Below, in pieces: positions 36,397-49,204 of a stretch of DNA of 64,000 nt (positions within the stretch are counted from its first letter, which is position 1; each line of letters starts with the position of its first letter). The stretch comes from Eretmocerus hayati. Its lineage: Eukaryota; Arthropoda; Insecta; Hymenoptera; Aphelinidae. The translations under genes and the position numbers were made by a program. The stretch is taken from positions 120,870,838 to 120,934,837 of the forward strand of contig CM056744.1 in the NCBI GenBank assembly GCA_029851415.1, read 5' to 3'. The notes under the pieces were generated by a model, which ran no database searches, was not told where the DNA came from, and saw only the letters and a list, made by a program, of their open reading frames with translations.

Positions 36397-39300
36397 ATGA
36401 CAGACGTCTCTAAGGTTCTTAAGAAGTTGAAGAAACCAACTCTTCCTTCTGGTTGGATCGAAAAAATATCAAAAAAACATCCGGATCGACCGTTCTACTT
36501 CAATCAAAACACGGGAGAACAAAGATGGTCACCTCCTTTGGATTCACCAGAAAAGGTAAATGGAATATTTTATTCAAACTCACAAAAGAATGCTCTTGTT
36601 TATGTAACGGTCTTTGATACCTTAGGATGATACGAAACCTCAATCCAAAGGCAAAAAGAGGAAGAATTTGGATCTTGAACATGAGAAAACTGCTGCCAAC
36701 TCCACTCCTCAAAATCAACTACTTTCTGCACTCAGGCCTAAACTTAGAGCTAAAAGCCAAGTGAATGGAGCGAGTGCCCCGAGTAGATTGTGCAACGACA
36801 CACCTCAAATGCGTTTAATGAGAGAGAAAAAGGCTCAGAGAACAGAATGTCTTAACGCAAAGAAAAGTACAGTGAAGAGTCTCACACCAAGAACTAGTCA
36901 GTCGTCCACAAATATTCCAGTACCTCATAATAAAACCTCTATGCCAGTCAAGACTTTAAATGCAAAATCTAGAAATGGAAGGTCAAAATCTGAATCATCT
37001 GATTCTTACTCAAGTGTATGCAGTGATGTTTCTGCGTCAAGTATGGGTAACCACATCAGAGCAGCAGCAGTTTCAGTTCAAAATTCTCATGATACTGGCA
37101 ATGCACCTACTCAGTTACATGCCAACTCATTACCAAGGATCCCTAGAAAATCTACAGCTACTTCAGTTGCTTCTCCTTCAAAAGTTGCTTCACTCATGAA
37201 TCAAGAATGTCCAGGCTCACAGAGTGAGAGTATCAAAAAAACCACTGATCTTATGAGTCCATCAGATCATGCAAGAGTGCTGGTTAAAAATACAGCCAAC
37301 CAGCGTTTGAAAAACTTGAGAAAAAGTTTGAAATCAGATGAAGAGGATACCATACCGACCAAACGTAGGAAAGAATCAGCCTCTACAAGCAACAATAACA
37401 ACATTGAGTCTACTTTCGACGAAAGTAAGTTCTTAAATTCGGATCTTCCTACCTTGTACAAAGACTCTCAATATAGAATATACAACACAGAAGATCGAGT
37501 GCATAATAATGGCAGGCTAATGATACAGAAGAATTTCTTGGAAGAGGAGGGAGATCAAAATCAAGCACAAAAGCCACGACTCCTGGATAAACTTGAAATT
37601 CAGCAAGAAGCATATTATGAAGAGATGGATTGGGAGCCTATTGAAGATGAAAAACTGACAAATGAAGTATGTTTCCATTATAGCCTACTAATCTTCTTAT
37701 GAGTTGAATGCTTTATGATGTAATTATTAATCCTCTAATTTTGATCAAGGTTCATTCAGTGAGATATCAACTTTGTGAAAGATCTACACACAATGGTGAT
37801 GATCTATGTGATTTCAAAGGCAATATTCTGCAGAATGAGACAATGTCGAATGATGAAGGTTCAGGACAAAACTCTCCATACATAGTTGTTGATACGAATG
37901 TCCTCTTATCAAATCTTCCATTCATCGAAGAAATCCGCGATTCTCATTCTGACATCTGCGAAAAACCTTTCATTGTTATACCCTGGACAGTCTTACAGGT
38001 ATTTGTTCTTTTTGTATTCACCAACTAACAAACCAAGCTGTGGAAATTTTACTCTGGCCTCGTAATTTCTTACAGGAATTAGATTTTATAAAAGATGACA
38101 AAAGTGGTACAAGATCGCAATCTGTTCAGCTGAAAGCGAGAAAAGCAGTAGACTACCTGAACAAACATTTTGGCAGTAAGGATCCTCGTTTTTTGGGACA
38201 AACGCCTCAAGATGTAAAGAGAAATAAAGAAAGATTCGAAGTAGAATGCCCGGATGATGAAATTCTGCAAACGTGCTTACAAATCAAAGAATCATCAAAA
38301 ATACCTGTGAGTGCTGAAAGTTGCTCTCCACCATGCATTTATCATAGATGGATTGACGATCCTAGGTGCTATAACTTTTTGCCGATTAATGATATCGATC
38401 CCAAATTTTCTTTGCCAGGTACTTCTTTCGTATGACAAGAATCTCTGCACTAAAGCTATGGTACACGATGTACCGATATTAGGTCGTGATGATCCATTGG
38501 ACAAAGTTTTCCGTCTAAAATCTGTATCAAGTGCAGATTTCTTGTCTAATAGTCTTCATGCACACATAGAAGAAGAGAATCAAAATAACGTGAATTCCAT
38601 TCATAAAGAGCTGCTCGCGGCCGACGACATGATGGAAGAAGCCAAGGCAATTTTGAAATCTGTTCTTTCAGAGGTGAGATTTGTTTTCTACTTTCAAATA
38701 ATTTTTATTGAGCAAGCCGAAGATCAGGTCAGATGAGTGAGAATTTTTTCTCAACAGTTGTATACAACTTAACCACACTTTCAACTGTAACTACGACGGT
38801 CATTTCTAGATTCTTAACTTGAAGGATTCTAATCCCTTCCGTCTCCTTAGCGATTTGCATCGCTGTATAATTTATTATGAATGATTTTTTACCTAGGCAT
38901 ACGTTCAATTCCTTTACGGGAAATCTTGATTGCATCCCTGATCATAATTACAGATTGTGTCCAAAGAAATGGAGAATTTATTCGGAAGTAGATGGGAGAT
39001 GCACGTTATCATTCGTCCTCCATGGACAGTGAAGACCGTGTTGAAGTGTGCTATTAAACATTGGATGGCTGCTGTGAGCGAAGCTTTTGCCCGTAAAGCC
39101 GAACCAATGTTACGTGATCTACAAGTCTGCATCAATAGCACACCAGACGAGGGTAGAAGACTACAAGATGTTAAGGGTTTCCTGGATAAATGCAGCGATA
39201 TTGCACAACTCCTGAAAGACATCAAATATCCAAAATTGAAAGAAAGAGCAATAGACCAACTCAACGTGAGGATAACTTTCATTATTTGCTTGACAATATT

Positions 39301-40028
39301 CTGGTGTAGAGGCTTCATTAGTTACGTTTGCTTTAGGTACTTCAAAGGAATTGTTCCGATAAAATTACCGAGTTCAGCTGTCTTCGATTTAAAGATACTG
39401 TGGGCGTACCAAGTAATGCAGAAGAAGAGGAAAGGAGAGCGTCTCTTGCTTTCAAGGTGTTTGAGGGAATTTACGCATTCTCCAGAGATATATGGTACAA
39501 TAATTCGTATATTTTTCTGCTTTTGAATTCTCAATCAAGTGATCGATCTCTTACACGTGAAATATATATTACAGTGGCATAGCTTCTGCAGCATTAGGAC
39601 TACAATGTGCTTTCTCATATTCTCAAATGCATCCATCCATCACTCCAACTGTTGCTCTTGCACAGCATCAGGATGTTGGGGCCAGTGTTAACAGGTTATT
39701 ACAACACATGAGAATGTGAGTGCTTGATCTTCATCGTATGGTTCATATCTCGTAAGATGTAAAACTTATGTCGCTAATATCAAATTTTTCTAGAGCAATG
39801 CTGAAAATGGTGGAGGGTATACGCCCGGATGACAAAGTGATTACCAATCTTCACGAGGCCCTCATCTATTTTTCATCCGATCTTAGCTTCGAGGAGCTAA
39901 GTAAGGTCATCCCCCTGGATGTGTTTTGTTGTCTAAAATTGAAGAGGCCGAAACTCGAAAAAGGTTACGATCAGCTGTATGAAATATCTATTCATCTTTG
40001 TCGGCTTGCGAATCAACAGTGTAAGTGA
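36397..40028 (+). CDS. SWT1: SWT1-type RNA endoribonuclease (WW + PIN domains, 9 exons)
   Basis: Exons: 36397-36555, 36626-37666, 37750-37998, 38076-38306, 38419-38673, 38954-39265, 39337-39494, 39575-39715, 39794-40028. All junctions are GT-AG with matching phases; 926 residues, close to the roughly 900 of vertebrate SWT1. Residues about 17-50 form a WW domain (LPSGWIEKISKKHPDRPFYF, then TGEQRWSPP). A basic, Ser-rich linker follows. The PIN domain starts near residue 445 with YIVVDTNVLL, whose Asp (about 448) is the expected metal ligand. DDEILQ and LLSYDKNLCTKA follow as later PIN elements. The helical C-terminal part matches the family. In yeast, SWT1 is a nuclear mRNA quality-control endonuclease that acts at the pore. 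It faces PHYHD1 tail to tail with a 187-bp gap. The exact C-terminus is uncertain (see findings). Confidence 0.94.
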
Positions 40029-40215
40029 ACTTTTCACCAAAGATGTGTAAAATTAGTAACTTTGAATCAGGTGAAGAGACGATGAACCACACATGAGTAA
40101 TTGAAGTCAAGTTAACGAGATCATTCGATGTATTGCATCACTCTTTCGCTCTCATCGTTAGAATGAAAAAATCGCAATCGTAAAACACGAAATTCCATGC
40201 CAGTTGTTTGGAGTC

Positions 40216-43200
40216 TTAGTTCAGGTAGAGAAGAGGGAAACCCTCTTTTGGTGGCTGCAGCCAGTTGTCCTTCGAGTAGTTGACGTGTTGCGTCTCGATA
40301 ACGTGGAAAGTGTATGCATGCCTGGACGTTTCGCTCTTGTTCGCATTAGAATAGTGAACAACCTGTCCATGAATCAGTATGCAAGTACCCTTGCGAACCT
40401 CGACTGGCCTAAAGCTACTCTGGTCGTAATAGGCGGATGGCTTATCGTAAATGAGAAGATCTTCGGCGAGAGGATCCCTGTTCCTTAGATACCGCCTGTG
40501 CACACCACTCTTGTGCGAACCGGGAGCTATCCATAAGCAGCCATTTTCCTTTGTTGCATCGTCCAGAGCTATCCAAAATCCGACGAGCTTGACCGGGTCT
40601 GTATATAAATAACTAGCGTCTTGGTGAACGACCACTGCGAAAACAAAAAATTTTTATTCAGAGAAATATTTCATCATAACGATGCCGTGAGGAGTGCATG
40701 TGAGTTGTGTCTTCCTCTTTTTGACTGATGTACCGATTGGTATGTAAATATTGTGGCCCTCGTTGATATTTTCATACATACGTAGTGCGTAAAAGTGCCA
40801 GTGCAAATGAATATGAGGAAGATGAAATCTAATGATTGCGATCCCTCCTCATTTTTTGATCTTTATCAAGAAATGTGGAGTTGATATTGTGAATTTGATA
40901 ATTAGTTTTCTTCTTATCTCTCGAGAATTCTGATATTGAAAAATTCGTCGCAAGAGACGACGATTCTACAAGTGTTCCTAGTCTAGGAATATCGAGGATA
41001 CCGATTGATCAAGAGATTGAACCACTCAATCCTATATGTTCAAAATTCCAACTATTGGCATCGAAATTGGTTATTGGTCTCCAAGTAGTCAAAAGTTGCA
41101 CCGTTCATTGGAATTCGAAACGAACACCTTATACAATTGTATAGAAAAAAGTGCGACTTATTGATGCAAAATTAGTAGTGAAAAGTATCGTTTTTTTCAA
41201 GGTAAAAAAAGCTAAAATGATGGTTTGGGATGTACGTTGTTGATGAGCATTTTAAATTACTATACAATTATTTCTGAGAGTGCCCTCATATTCTACTTTT
41301 GATATTGAATAGAGATATTACTAAGAAAGTATTTGATACCAATGGCTGAATTTATCTTAATAAATACATCCATATTTTTGTTAATAAATGTACGCGTATA
41401 TCTTTATACCTTCTGAACCTACTCCTGGATTCTTGTATATGTACATTGATTGACATACGGCTGGTTCAATGAGCTCCAATTGAAATGCTATTTCTTTTAC
41501 TTTCTCACTGAATGTGTATTTTTTGAAGACAGGATTTAACCAATGCAGTGCATGTCCGACCTTGAAATATAAATAGTTTATGTTACGCAAATTTTGTTGA
41601 GACGGTTCTGATGAAAAATTTAGTTTGAGGTCATACAGCTTACTTTATTGAGACACACTCGCGGGTGAACTTTGAGTTTTCCGTCTTTCTCCAACGCTTC
41701 CGATTCGAAAAAGTAGCTTACTTTGTTTGCACTGTCCAGAAAATACTGCTCCTTGTTCTGTAATTTCACAAAAAGTCCATTTCATTGATTCAAGTTTGAT
41801 TCGTTAAGATGATGAATCTGCTCAAGATCATTTATTAATAGACAAATTATTCTCACCTGCTGGAGATCCACGGTATTGAAAATCTTTCTGTCTTGTTCGG
41901 AGGGTAAATTTAGTGTCAGCTCTTCACCGGCGCCTTTCAACTCATCCACTTCCTCCGGCTTGAAAAAGTCTTCCAACACGACGAAGCCATCTTTATCCAA
42001 CTGTCAAGAAATGTGATCATGAAAATTTTTATCAGAACGATTTCAATAGTATTTGGTTGCCGAGTGAGCAAAATCAACTAGTAGACATACTTTCGAACAT
42101 CACGGCCACCATTTCCGATCGTATTTGACAATCATTATTATGATCAAAATTGAGATTCATGATCAAACGAACGGTTTCCGATTAAAAAAAGCAAAATCTG
42201 CATACGAAATCAAACAATCTCGAGTTTTGCATTTAAAGGCAACAAACGAACAATGAACAAATACAGTCACTGTCATAACCCTGGATATCGGGTCTAAACT
42301 CTAATAATGAGAGTTGACATCAGGATGAAACCACATTTACTTTAAATAGTATTCATAAACTGATCATCTGTCTAACGGCTCTTGAAGCAAGTCAATTGAA
42401 CTTATAGCCACTAACGAATGATTATGAAAGAAAATGATTAACGTGAAAGATTCATCTACAGATACTTACGAGTTTTACTACGATGCCTTCAAGAACAAAG
42501 ATTGTATGTGATTACAGAAATTTGGTCACTACATGGCTTATAACACTTAGGAACGAATTTTTTGATGTCGGAATGTCTGATCAACTGGACAATGATGATC
42601 TTGTGTATTTTTCGGCGTAGAAGCCGTATCCGACACAATTTCGCACCTGCGCTTCCGGAGTTTTTTTAATCGCTAAAAATTGATTTTTCAAAAAACAATA
42701 TCTTTGGCATTGTTCCCTCATTTCCGTGTTTGAAGGTTACTTGCATGCATATCAAGATATGTTTTCTTGAATATCGAGTCCCCGCTGAACATGATCTTGG
42801 CGGTTAAAAAAGCGTAGAAAAAGTGCTAGGACGTATCTGGGACGAAATATTCGAAAATTTTCCCACCCGGTTCTTGAGGATGAAGCCCGATTCTGCAATA
42901 AATACTCTCAAAATCGTGAAACAGTGTACAATGTACCAATTGGAACGCCCGCGGTCGCGTTTTCTTCGTTTTGGAATATTTTTGAGGAAAAAAAATTGGC
43001 CGGTATCTTGGGAGAAAAGAGGGCGTAAGGGTACGCGTCAAAATTGTGGTTTGACGCCACAAATTTTTTTGAAACAGCTGTATTCGCAATAATTCTTGCT
43101 GTGTTGAAATCACGGAGAAATTGATGTCATCATGCACGGGATATCTAAACCAACATAATTTTTTGACGCAAAATGACCGTCTGAACATGGCCCCGTAGTT

Positions 43201-46200
43201 CGTTTTAAACTATCACGTCAAAACTTTTTGCTAGAGGCAAAAAACCTGTATATTTAGGGATGTTTTTGGCCTAGACAAAAATCCAGATGTGGTGGTTGAA
43301 AATGGACTACGCCGGGACCCCGTTCAGCCTGTCATTTTGCGACGGTTTACCATGGTCGGATACCTCGTGCAAGGGGAAGTTTTTTCCTCGTGATTCCAAC
43401 ACTGCAAAAATTATTGTAATAGCAGACAATTTCTTTCCTCAAAATATGCTCCGAAACGAAAAAAGTATAACCTTGATCATTCAAACTTTTTTTCTCTACA
43501 CCATGTCATCTTTTGAGAATGTAGTGCGTAGGGAAACATATCTTGGTGTGAATTCCGACTCATCGCTACTCCCTGGCTAACAAGGGGAGTCCGGAGTCTC
43601 CGGGTCCTGAAATCTCACCAAAATTTTTTCACAGTCTCGTACCACCTAGAATATGAAGAATCCAAAGCAACTCCGTCAAATGGGCCTCCTGTTCAAAGTT
43701 ATAGCCCATGACATCAGCATTGCCCATATGGGCCCATGTTGAAAAGTGATATATATAATAGATATACTAGCAATGTTGACGTTTCTGGCTGTAGCTCAGA
43801 ACAGAAGACCCATTTGACAGAGTTGCTTTAGATTCTTCATATTCTAGGTGGTACGGAACCGTGGAAAAATTTTGGTGAGATTTCAGGACCCGGAGACTCC
43901 GGACTCCCCTTGTAAGTGACCGTCAAGTTCGGAAGTGACGGGAAAATGCAAAAAAGATTTTTTTCGAAAAATCAGTTTTTTTGCAATAACAAAATCCTTA
44001 CGTCTAGATGCAAAACCGGGGTCGGATTCGGTCTCTACGTCGAAAAATACACAAGCAAATCATAATCTGGCTCGTAATCTGGTTGATGAGACATTCCGAC
44101 TGCGAAATTTTGCTCCCCAGTGTGATTGGAATCCAAGAGATCCTCTCGTATAACTAGATCTTATTGGCACGTAGCGTGAAAATACTGTAATTCCCGTACA
44201 TTTGAATGATTGCCGTCCTTGTACAATTAGCGAATGACGATATGGTTGGGTTGAATGAATCTACTTGAATCTGGGAAATTTTGCAAACTGATCTATTGGT
44301 ATGTCTTTAGGTCAGGTTTGGAATCAGGATAATGATTCGTGTGGTCCATTATCCTCTTCTAATCAAGGAAATTTGATATTACAAGTTGAGCTTGAGGATA
44401 ATTCAGGCATCAACACTCAATCTGGAAACTGAGTTCGCGGACCAAAATGACTGAATACAGTAGGGTCATTTTGGGGTTTTCGAATTTACTAAAATTTTTA
44501 CAATGCAACTGCATTTTACTGAGCGCAAATTCATGCCGGCTAATGTACAGTTCAAACGATATGCAGATTCTCATTCACCAAGTAACAGTCACACATGAGC
44601 TTTACACGTCAATTGCAATACATGCCACGCAGAGCTTTGATGTTTTTTCAACTCGGCAGTGAAAAGTACAAAGTCCCTAAAGAGAATCCGATGAATGCCA
44701 GCAAAATATCACCTCAATCATCCAAAAGCTAAGTTATGCATCACGAAGCGCACTAATTTATGTATAAAATTTTTTGGCACAGGCAGCGTGTCGAAATGGT
44801 GTAATCATAGATTGTGTAAGTATCGCGGCAGGCCTATATCTGTGTATGCATGGAAACCCCATTAGCACATTAGGCCTTCAGGTACTTCTTCCGAAATTTT
44901 CTGTAAAGTAAACCTATGTAACTTGCTTGGCACGCGGATGATCCACCGACTGAACCTCAACAGATGCTTCTTCGCGATATAGTAAGAACGATCAAATTCC
45001 TTCTAAACCTCGAGGAAGATCGAGAGAACAATACAGTTTTGCGAGAGTTGGGTAATGCTGAATGGATCGTCGGCTAATGAGTATTCCGTCTTTGACAGGC
45101 AATCGAAAAGATTGAGGGTAAAGCTATACACATATTGTGTTTATCAGGTAACGAAGAGAGTAAAAAAATTTAACGGAGTCAAAGGTCGGCATACTCTATT
45201 TTCAAGCTACTGCTTCCGCGTTGTTCGCGTGGCGTAGCATTTGTCTGACACCGTGTACGCGTAATAGCTTCTGTTGCACACTTTCAGAGAGATGCAATAG
45301 TGAGCGCATCCCGTCAGAACTGAGGAAATGCGGTTGTGAATTTTTATTATCCATGCTTAATTGCGCTGACTTTTTCCATTGAAAATTCTGTGTTTTGAAA
45401 TGGTTTCATGCTACCGATCGTCGAGTATTTTATTAATCCTAATGATTGCAACTCATCATTCTCAAAATGGAATGGAAAACAACATTTTTACCGTGTATTC
45501 TTGAGATATAAACGCGTAACACAACCCCGAGTGGCACATCAACGTAATTCATCAGTGCAATCTCAATTCCTGCAGGTATTTGACTGACTGGATTTTTTTC
45601 TGAGGATTTTATAAATTATTCAATCGAAAGTCTTGAATGAAATCACTCTTCCTCGAATGTTGCCACGTAACAGAAAAAGTAATTTATAATATCTAAAGTA
45701 CGATTAGCGATGTTATTGTCTTGAGAACTTTCACCACGGCACTATTATCTCGAGATAAGACTAATTGAGAGTGTTCTTGACTTTCGGATTATAATGAGCC
45801 GCTCCTTATAATTGAACAAAGAAAATCACAAGCCTATAGAATTTCCGAAAAGTTTCTAATTATTATAAATGTAATAAAAATTAGTGAATTATAAATCCAA
45901 AGGTTCTCACATTAGTCAAGATGGTTATAAAAACACAAAAATTGGACAATCTTTCTTTGTAAAGTTTAGAAATCCAAATATCAATTGAACCACAAGGTCA
46001 TCGATGCGCAAATAGAAAAAAATCGGACATTTTCATCTCAATCAATCAAGGTCGAGCGCAAGCGTTGCAAGCATCATTTATTCCGGCCGCGCAACGAGGA
46101 CTTCCGTTCAATCGAGATGAGACTCCATCATTTTATGAATTTTATCTATCTACCGTGACCGCTGTGTGAACAAGTCAAATTTTTAGATACTGCTGATTTC

Positions 46201-46810
46201 GAATATATAGAGAAGCTCGCACAATTGTTCGTATAAAGTCAATTTCGTTTTGCCGGCGCGTACCCGATGGTAAAAGCAATTACAGCATTTCAATCAATGT
46301 CCACTTTCACCTGAACGATTTCAATTTCAAAATATTCCGCTATTGCCTGAATTTCGTTTTCCACTTCCAGACTTTCCATGCTCGCTCTCAGAATTGATCT
46401 ATTTGTCGAATCAAATTAATTTTTCAGTTTCTTTCTTTCCAAATCCGTCAAATCGTTCGAATTATACGAACACGATGAGTCACAAAATGAAAACCACATG
46501 GTTGACTTTCGTGGAGTCAAGACACTTCACGAATCAATTTCACCGACATCGTAATCGCACCAACACTGATATACACTAAATCTCCGAATCAAGACTCCCA
46601 CACTGAGCACACGTATCACACACTCGATCGACTCGGAAAACTCGAGCCTCGTCGTCCGCAACTTATCTCCGCCTCTTTTCTAGATTTTCACACACTTTTT
46701 CACTTTTCTTTCCTTCGTTTTCAGTTCCTACTAGTCGCAGGTCGCGTATCGGAGAAAAATTTGCGAACAATCCGCTAGTTCGGGTGTACCTGATTCAAGA
46801 CGTCTTTCAT
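40216..46810 (-). CDS. PHYHD1: Phytanoyl-CoA dioxygenase domain-containing protein 1 (5 exons)
   Basis: Minus-strand exons: 46810-46790, 42000-41857, 41757-41644, 41560-41410, 40634-40216. All junctions are GT-AG and in phase; 282 residues, against 291 in the human protein. The first exon is just seven codons (MKDVLNQ) and joins to [20 protein letters not shown], the typical start of this family. The Fe(II)-binding HxD is in [14 protein letters not shown]. The distal His is in [20 protein letters not shown], where the Arg is the expected 2-oxoglutarate ligand. [15 protein letters not shown] and NWLQPP are family signatures. It is a cytosolic, iron- and 2-oxoglutarate-dependent oxygenase whose physiological substrate is not established. 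The 4.8-kb first intron holds a nested transposon. The first exon is assigned by phase, Kozak context and N-terminal likeness. Confidence 0.92.
42600..44055. mobile_element. 1.46-kb TIR element in PHYHD1 intron 1, with nested foldback
   Basis: The left end CTTGTGTATTTTTCGGCGTA at 42600 and the right end (inverse: CTTGTGTATTTTTCGACGTA) ending at 44055 match over about 35 bases, including ATCCGAC. Partial similarity continues further inside (AAAAACTGATTTTTC on the inner side). No transposase frame is present. A solo copy of the same end lies at 60238. The family is not identified. Confidence 0.78.
43581..43912. mobile_element. Foldback element nested in the 1.46-kb element
   Basis: The arms of about 130 bp are inverted and nearly identical. 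The left arm begins CAAGGGGAGTCCGGAGTCTC and the right arm ends with its inverse, GAGACTCCGGACTCCCCTTG. The centre includes CCCATATGGG and an AT-rich loop (ATATATAATAGATATA). It is 332 bp long and non-coding. It either inserted into the larger element or forms part of its interior. Confidence 0.82.
44056..46789. other. Remainder of PHYHD1 intron 1
   Basis: AT-rich intron sequence. No other gene is supported in it on either strand. The frames are short and lack domains or splice context. Confidence 0.5.
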
Positions 46811-46901
46811 GTTGCTGGCAGCCGATGGGTGATAAATCGGGATCTGCTGGTGGGGCTGCAACGCGTTGAAAAAGTGCCGGCCAACTGATGATGATACTCC
46901 A

Positions 46902-47090
46902 ATGTGGATCGTTCACTCACTCGTTCGTCTCTTCGCTCTGCTGCTCGTGGTTTCGCTTTTAGTATGCTCAGCTGCGGCTAGAGTTTTGCTCTTTCGAGAG
47001 AAGATTAGACTCTCTTTGCCGAGGCTGAAGAAAAGCAGACTGCTTATCGCTAGTGCTACCGATTTCGCGTTGAGTATCTATAGAGCCTAA
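46902..47090 (+). CDS. Small ORF with predicted signal peptide, divergent from PHYHD1 (doubtful)
   Basis: A 62-residue frame starting with ATG at 46902, only 91 bp from the PHYHD1 start codon and pointing away from it. The first about 27 residues (MWIVHSLVRLFALLLVVSLL...) look like a signal peptide or membrane segment. The rest is basic (REKIRLSLPRLKKSR). I recognise no family. It overlaps the expected PHYHD1 leader and promoter, so it may be chance or antisense. Confidence is low. Confidence 0.2.
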   Translation: MWIVHSLVRLFALLLVVSLLVCSAAARVLLFREKIRLSLPRLKKSRLLIASATDFALSIYRA

Positions 47091-49204
47091 TACGAGCGTT
47101 GGAAATATCGTATGTTAGCCGCGTCAATATTTTGTGTTTTCGGCATTAATAATCGATGTTTGAATAGGGTTTTGATAAGGGGCGCCATCTTTGGCTAATT
47201 TGAATTTTATCTGGCGTTCGAAAGGAAATTTTGAAAACGATCGATCATTGACGATCACCGAGGGTAACGAGAAATCGATATCTAATTATAATTTGCATAG
47301 GAAGCTATCAACTTGTGAATTTTTCAAACTTTCACAAAACCTTTTTCATTCAAAAGCGAAAAGAGCAAATCTGAGGAGGTTGCATAACGTATCCAGGTCT
47401 GCTGTGCAGTTGAAATTGATGTATTTATCCTGAAAACATTAGAATTAAATCGATTCAGGCTCAAAACTTTTGAACACAAGCTACAAGTAATAAATCACAC
47501 GGAAGATAAGGCTATTTGATCGACACAAACTGTCCTTGCCTGGGTTGAAAATAATACAATAGACGTCGAGTCTGACCAACTTCGATAAAGAGTAATGATA
47601 ACGGAGCCCCAACTTGTTGGAAATAAACGTTCTGAAAATGCACAAAACGTACTCGGTGAAGAACAGTGTCGATGCACCTAAGCACGCGTGAATACAAAAA
47701 TCCCACCCAACTAAACTCGAGTGCTTCTCTATTTTCGCTCCCATTTTAACTTGGCTCATTTATTAATGTGTTTCAACATTTTCATCAATCTCAGGCGTCA
47801 TCATCAATTCAGTAAAGGTAAGTACTCACATCCAACTCTTGGTGTTGGAGAGTTTCGGATATTAGTTCAGCTGTTACCCTTCGAGTCGAATTACTTCGAT
47901 TCTTTGAGAGCTCGAAATTTCTATTCTTCCGCCGATTCAAAGAAAGATGATCGCACAGATCCTATGTTGTAGCTCTGAAACTTTATATGAGAGCTCAACA
48001 CGGCTTCCAGCTATTTTCAGCGCCATCTTTGGTCAAATTGGTTTATTGTTAATTTGAACCAGACAATCAAGATCGGCATGCGTTGTTTACTCACCTGCGA
48101 GGAATTCTTCTACCGACTTCACGAAAAATTTCATCGAATTTGCAATTGGGTGAAATGTGGGAGAGATTTCCAAGTATTTGAAAAATTTTCAAAGCCATTC
48201 CCGCAATTCAACCCACTCAATTTTGCACCGATCTTGATGAAACTTTTTCAAAATTCGTAGAAAAATTCCCCACAGGTGGGTAATATTGCGCGTCGCGCTT
48301 GATTGTTCGCTTGATTTTATACTCACAACAAACCAAATTGACCGCAAGATGGTACGTCGATCGAATTTTCGAGCCTATGGAGAGCATTAGCACCATGGTA
48401 TGGTCAGCTATTTGTTTGATGACCAGACAATAAAGAAGCCCATAATATTGTTATTCATGCCATGAAACGATGCGATGACTCCATGTTTTTTTTAGAGGCA
48501 AGTGTTTTAATCGAGGCGTTTGGTAACAAGTGTCTTGTAAAAATGAATCAGTGAATTGGTGAAGGCGTCCCAACCATATAGAACTTTCTGGGGTGCAAGT
48601 CACAAATTGGATGCCTCTCGGAGTGCACCGAATACATCGATTTGAAATTTTTTTTTTATGTAATTAAGGATTCTCCTAATAAGATGCTACATCGTCAGAG
48701 CCTAGATGGCAGCCCCGAAAATTATAAAATTACAAAAAAATTTCATTGCAAAAATTATGTAAAAATTAGAAAAAATCTCATTTCTTGCTGTCAGGCTGAA
48801 CTCATCTGATTTGGGAAGGCTAAGGGCGGGAGATTGTTATGGTATGGTGGTCATCGCAATTGCACCAATCTATTATAGAGAGCTCTAGCCAAAGGTAAAG
48901 GGGGCTCGGCAGTCGGAATCCGGCGATTTTCTCTCTAAACCTGTTGGAGTCAATTTTGACTCTATTGGAGTCAAATACGTGCGACTTCAAGCTTTAGTTC
49001 TTCACTCTGAACGAGTCAAATTTGACTCTTATGGAGTGAAGTTCAAGTGAAGTTCACTCCAACAAATTAAGCATGTTGACATCGAAAAATTGCGGAATAT
49101 CGGTTAGGGTCATTTTGACTCAGTGTGTTATGTGAAGGTTGAGTATAGACAGTTTGATAAACGACTCCCAAAAAAAATTCTATAATTTCGATATCCAATG
49201 TATT
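47091..49204. other. Intergenic, nothing firmly recognised
   Basis: AT-rich with anonymous short frames. At 48931 a CTCTCTAAA is followed by GAGTCAATTTTGACTC and GAGTCAAATTTGACTC palindromes and an inverted TGTTGGAGT...ACTCCAACA pair (about 48942-49066), resembling the palindromic element near 10269-10477. No gene is supported. Confidence 0.4.
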
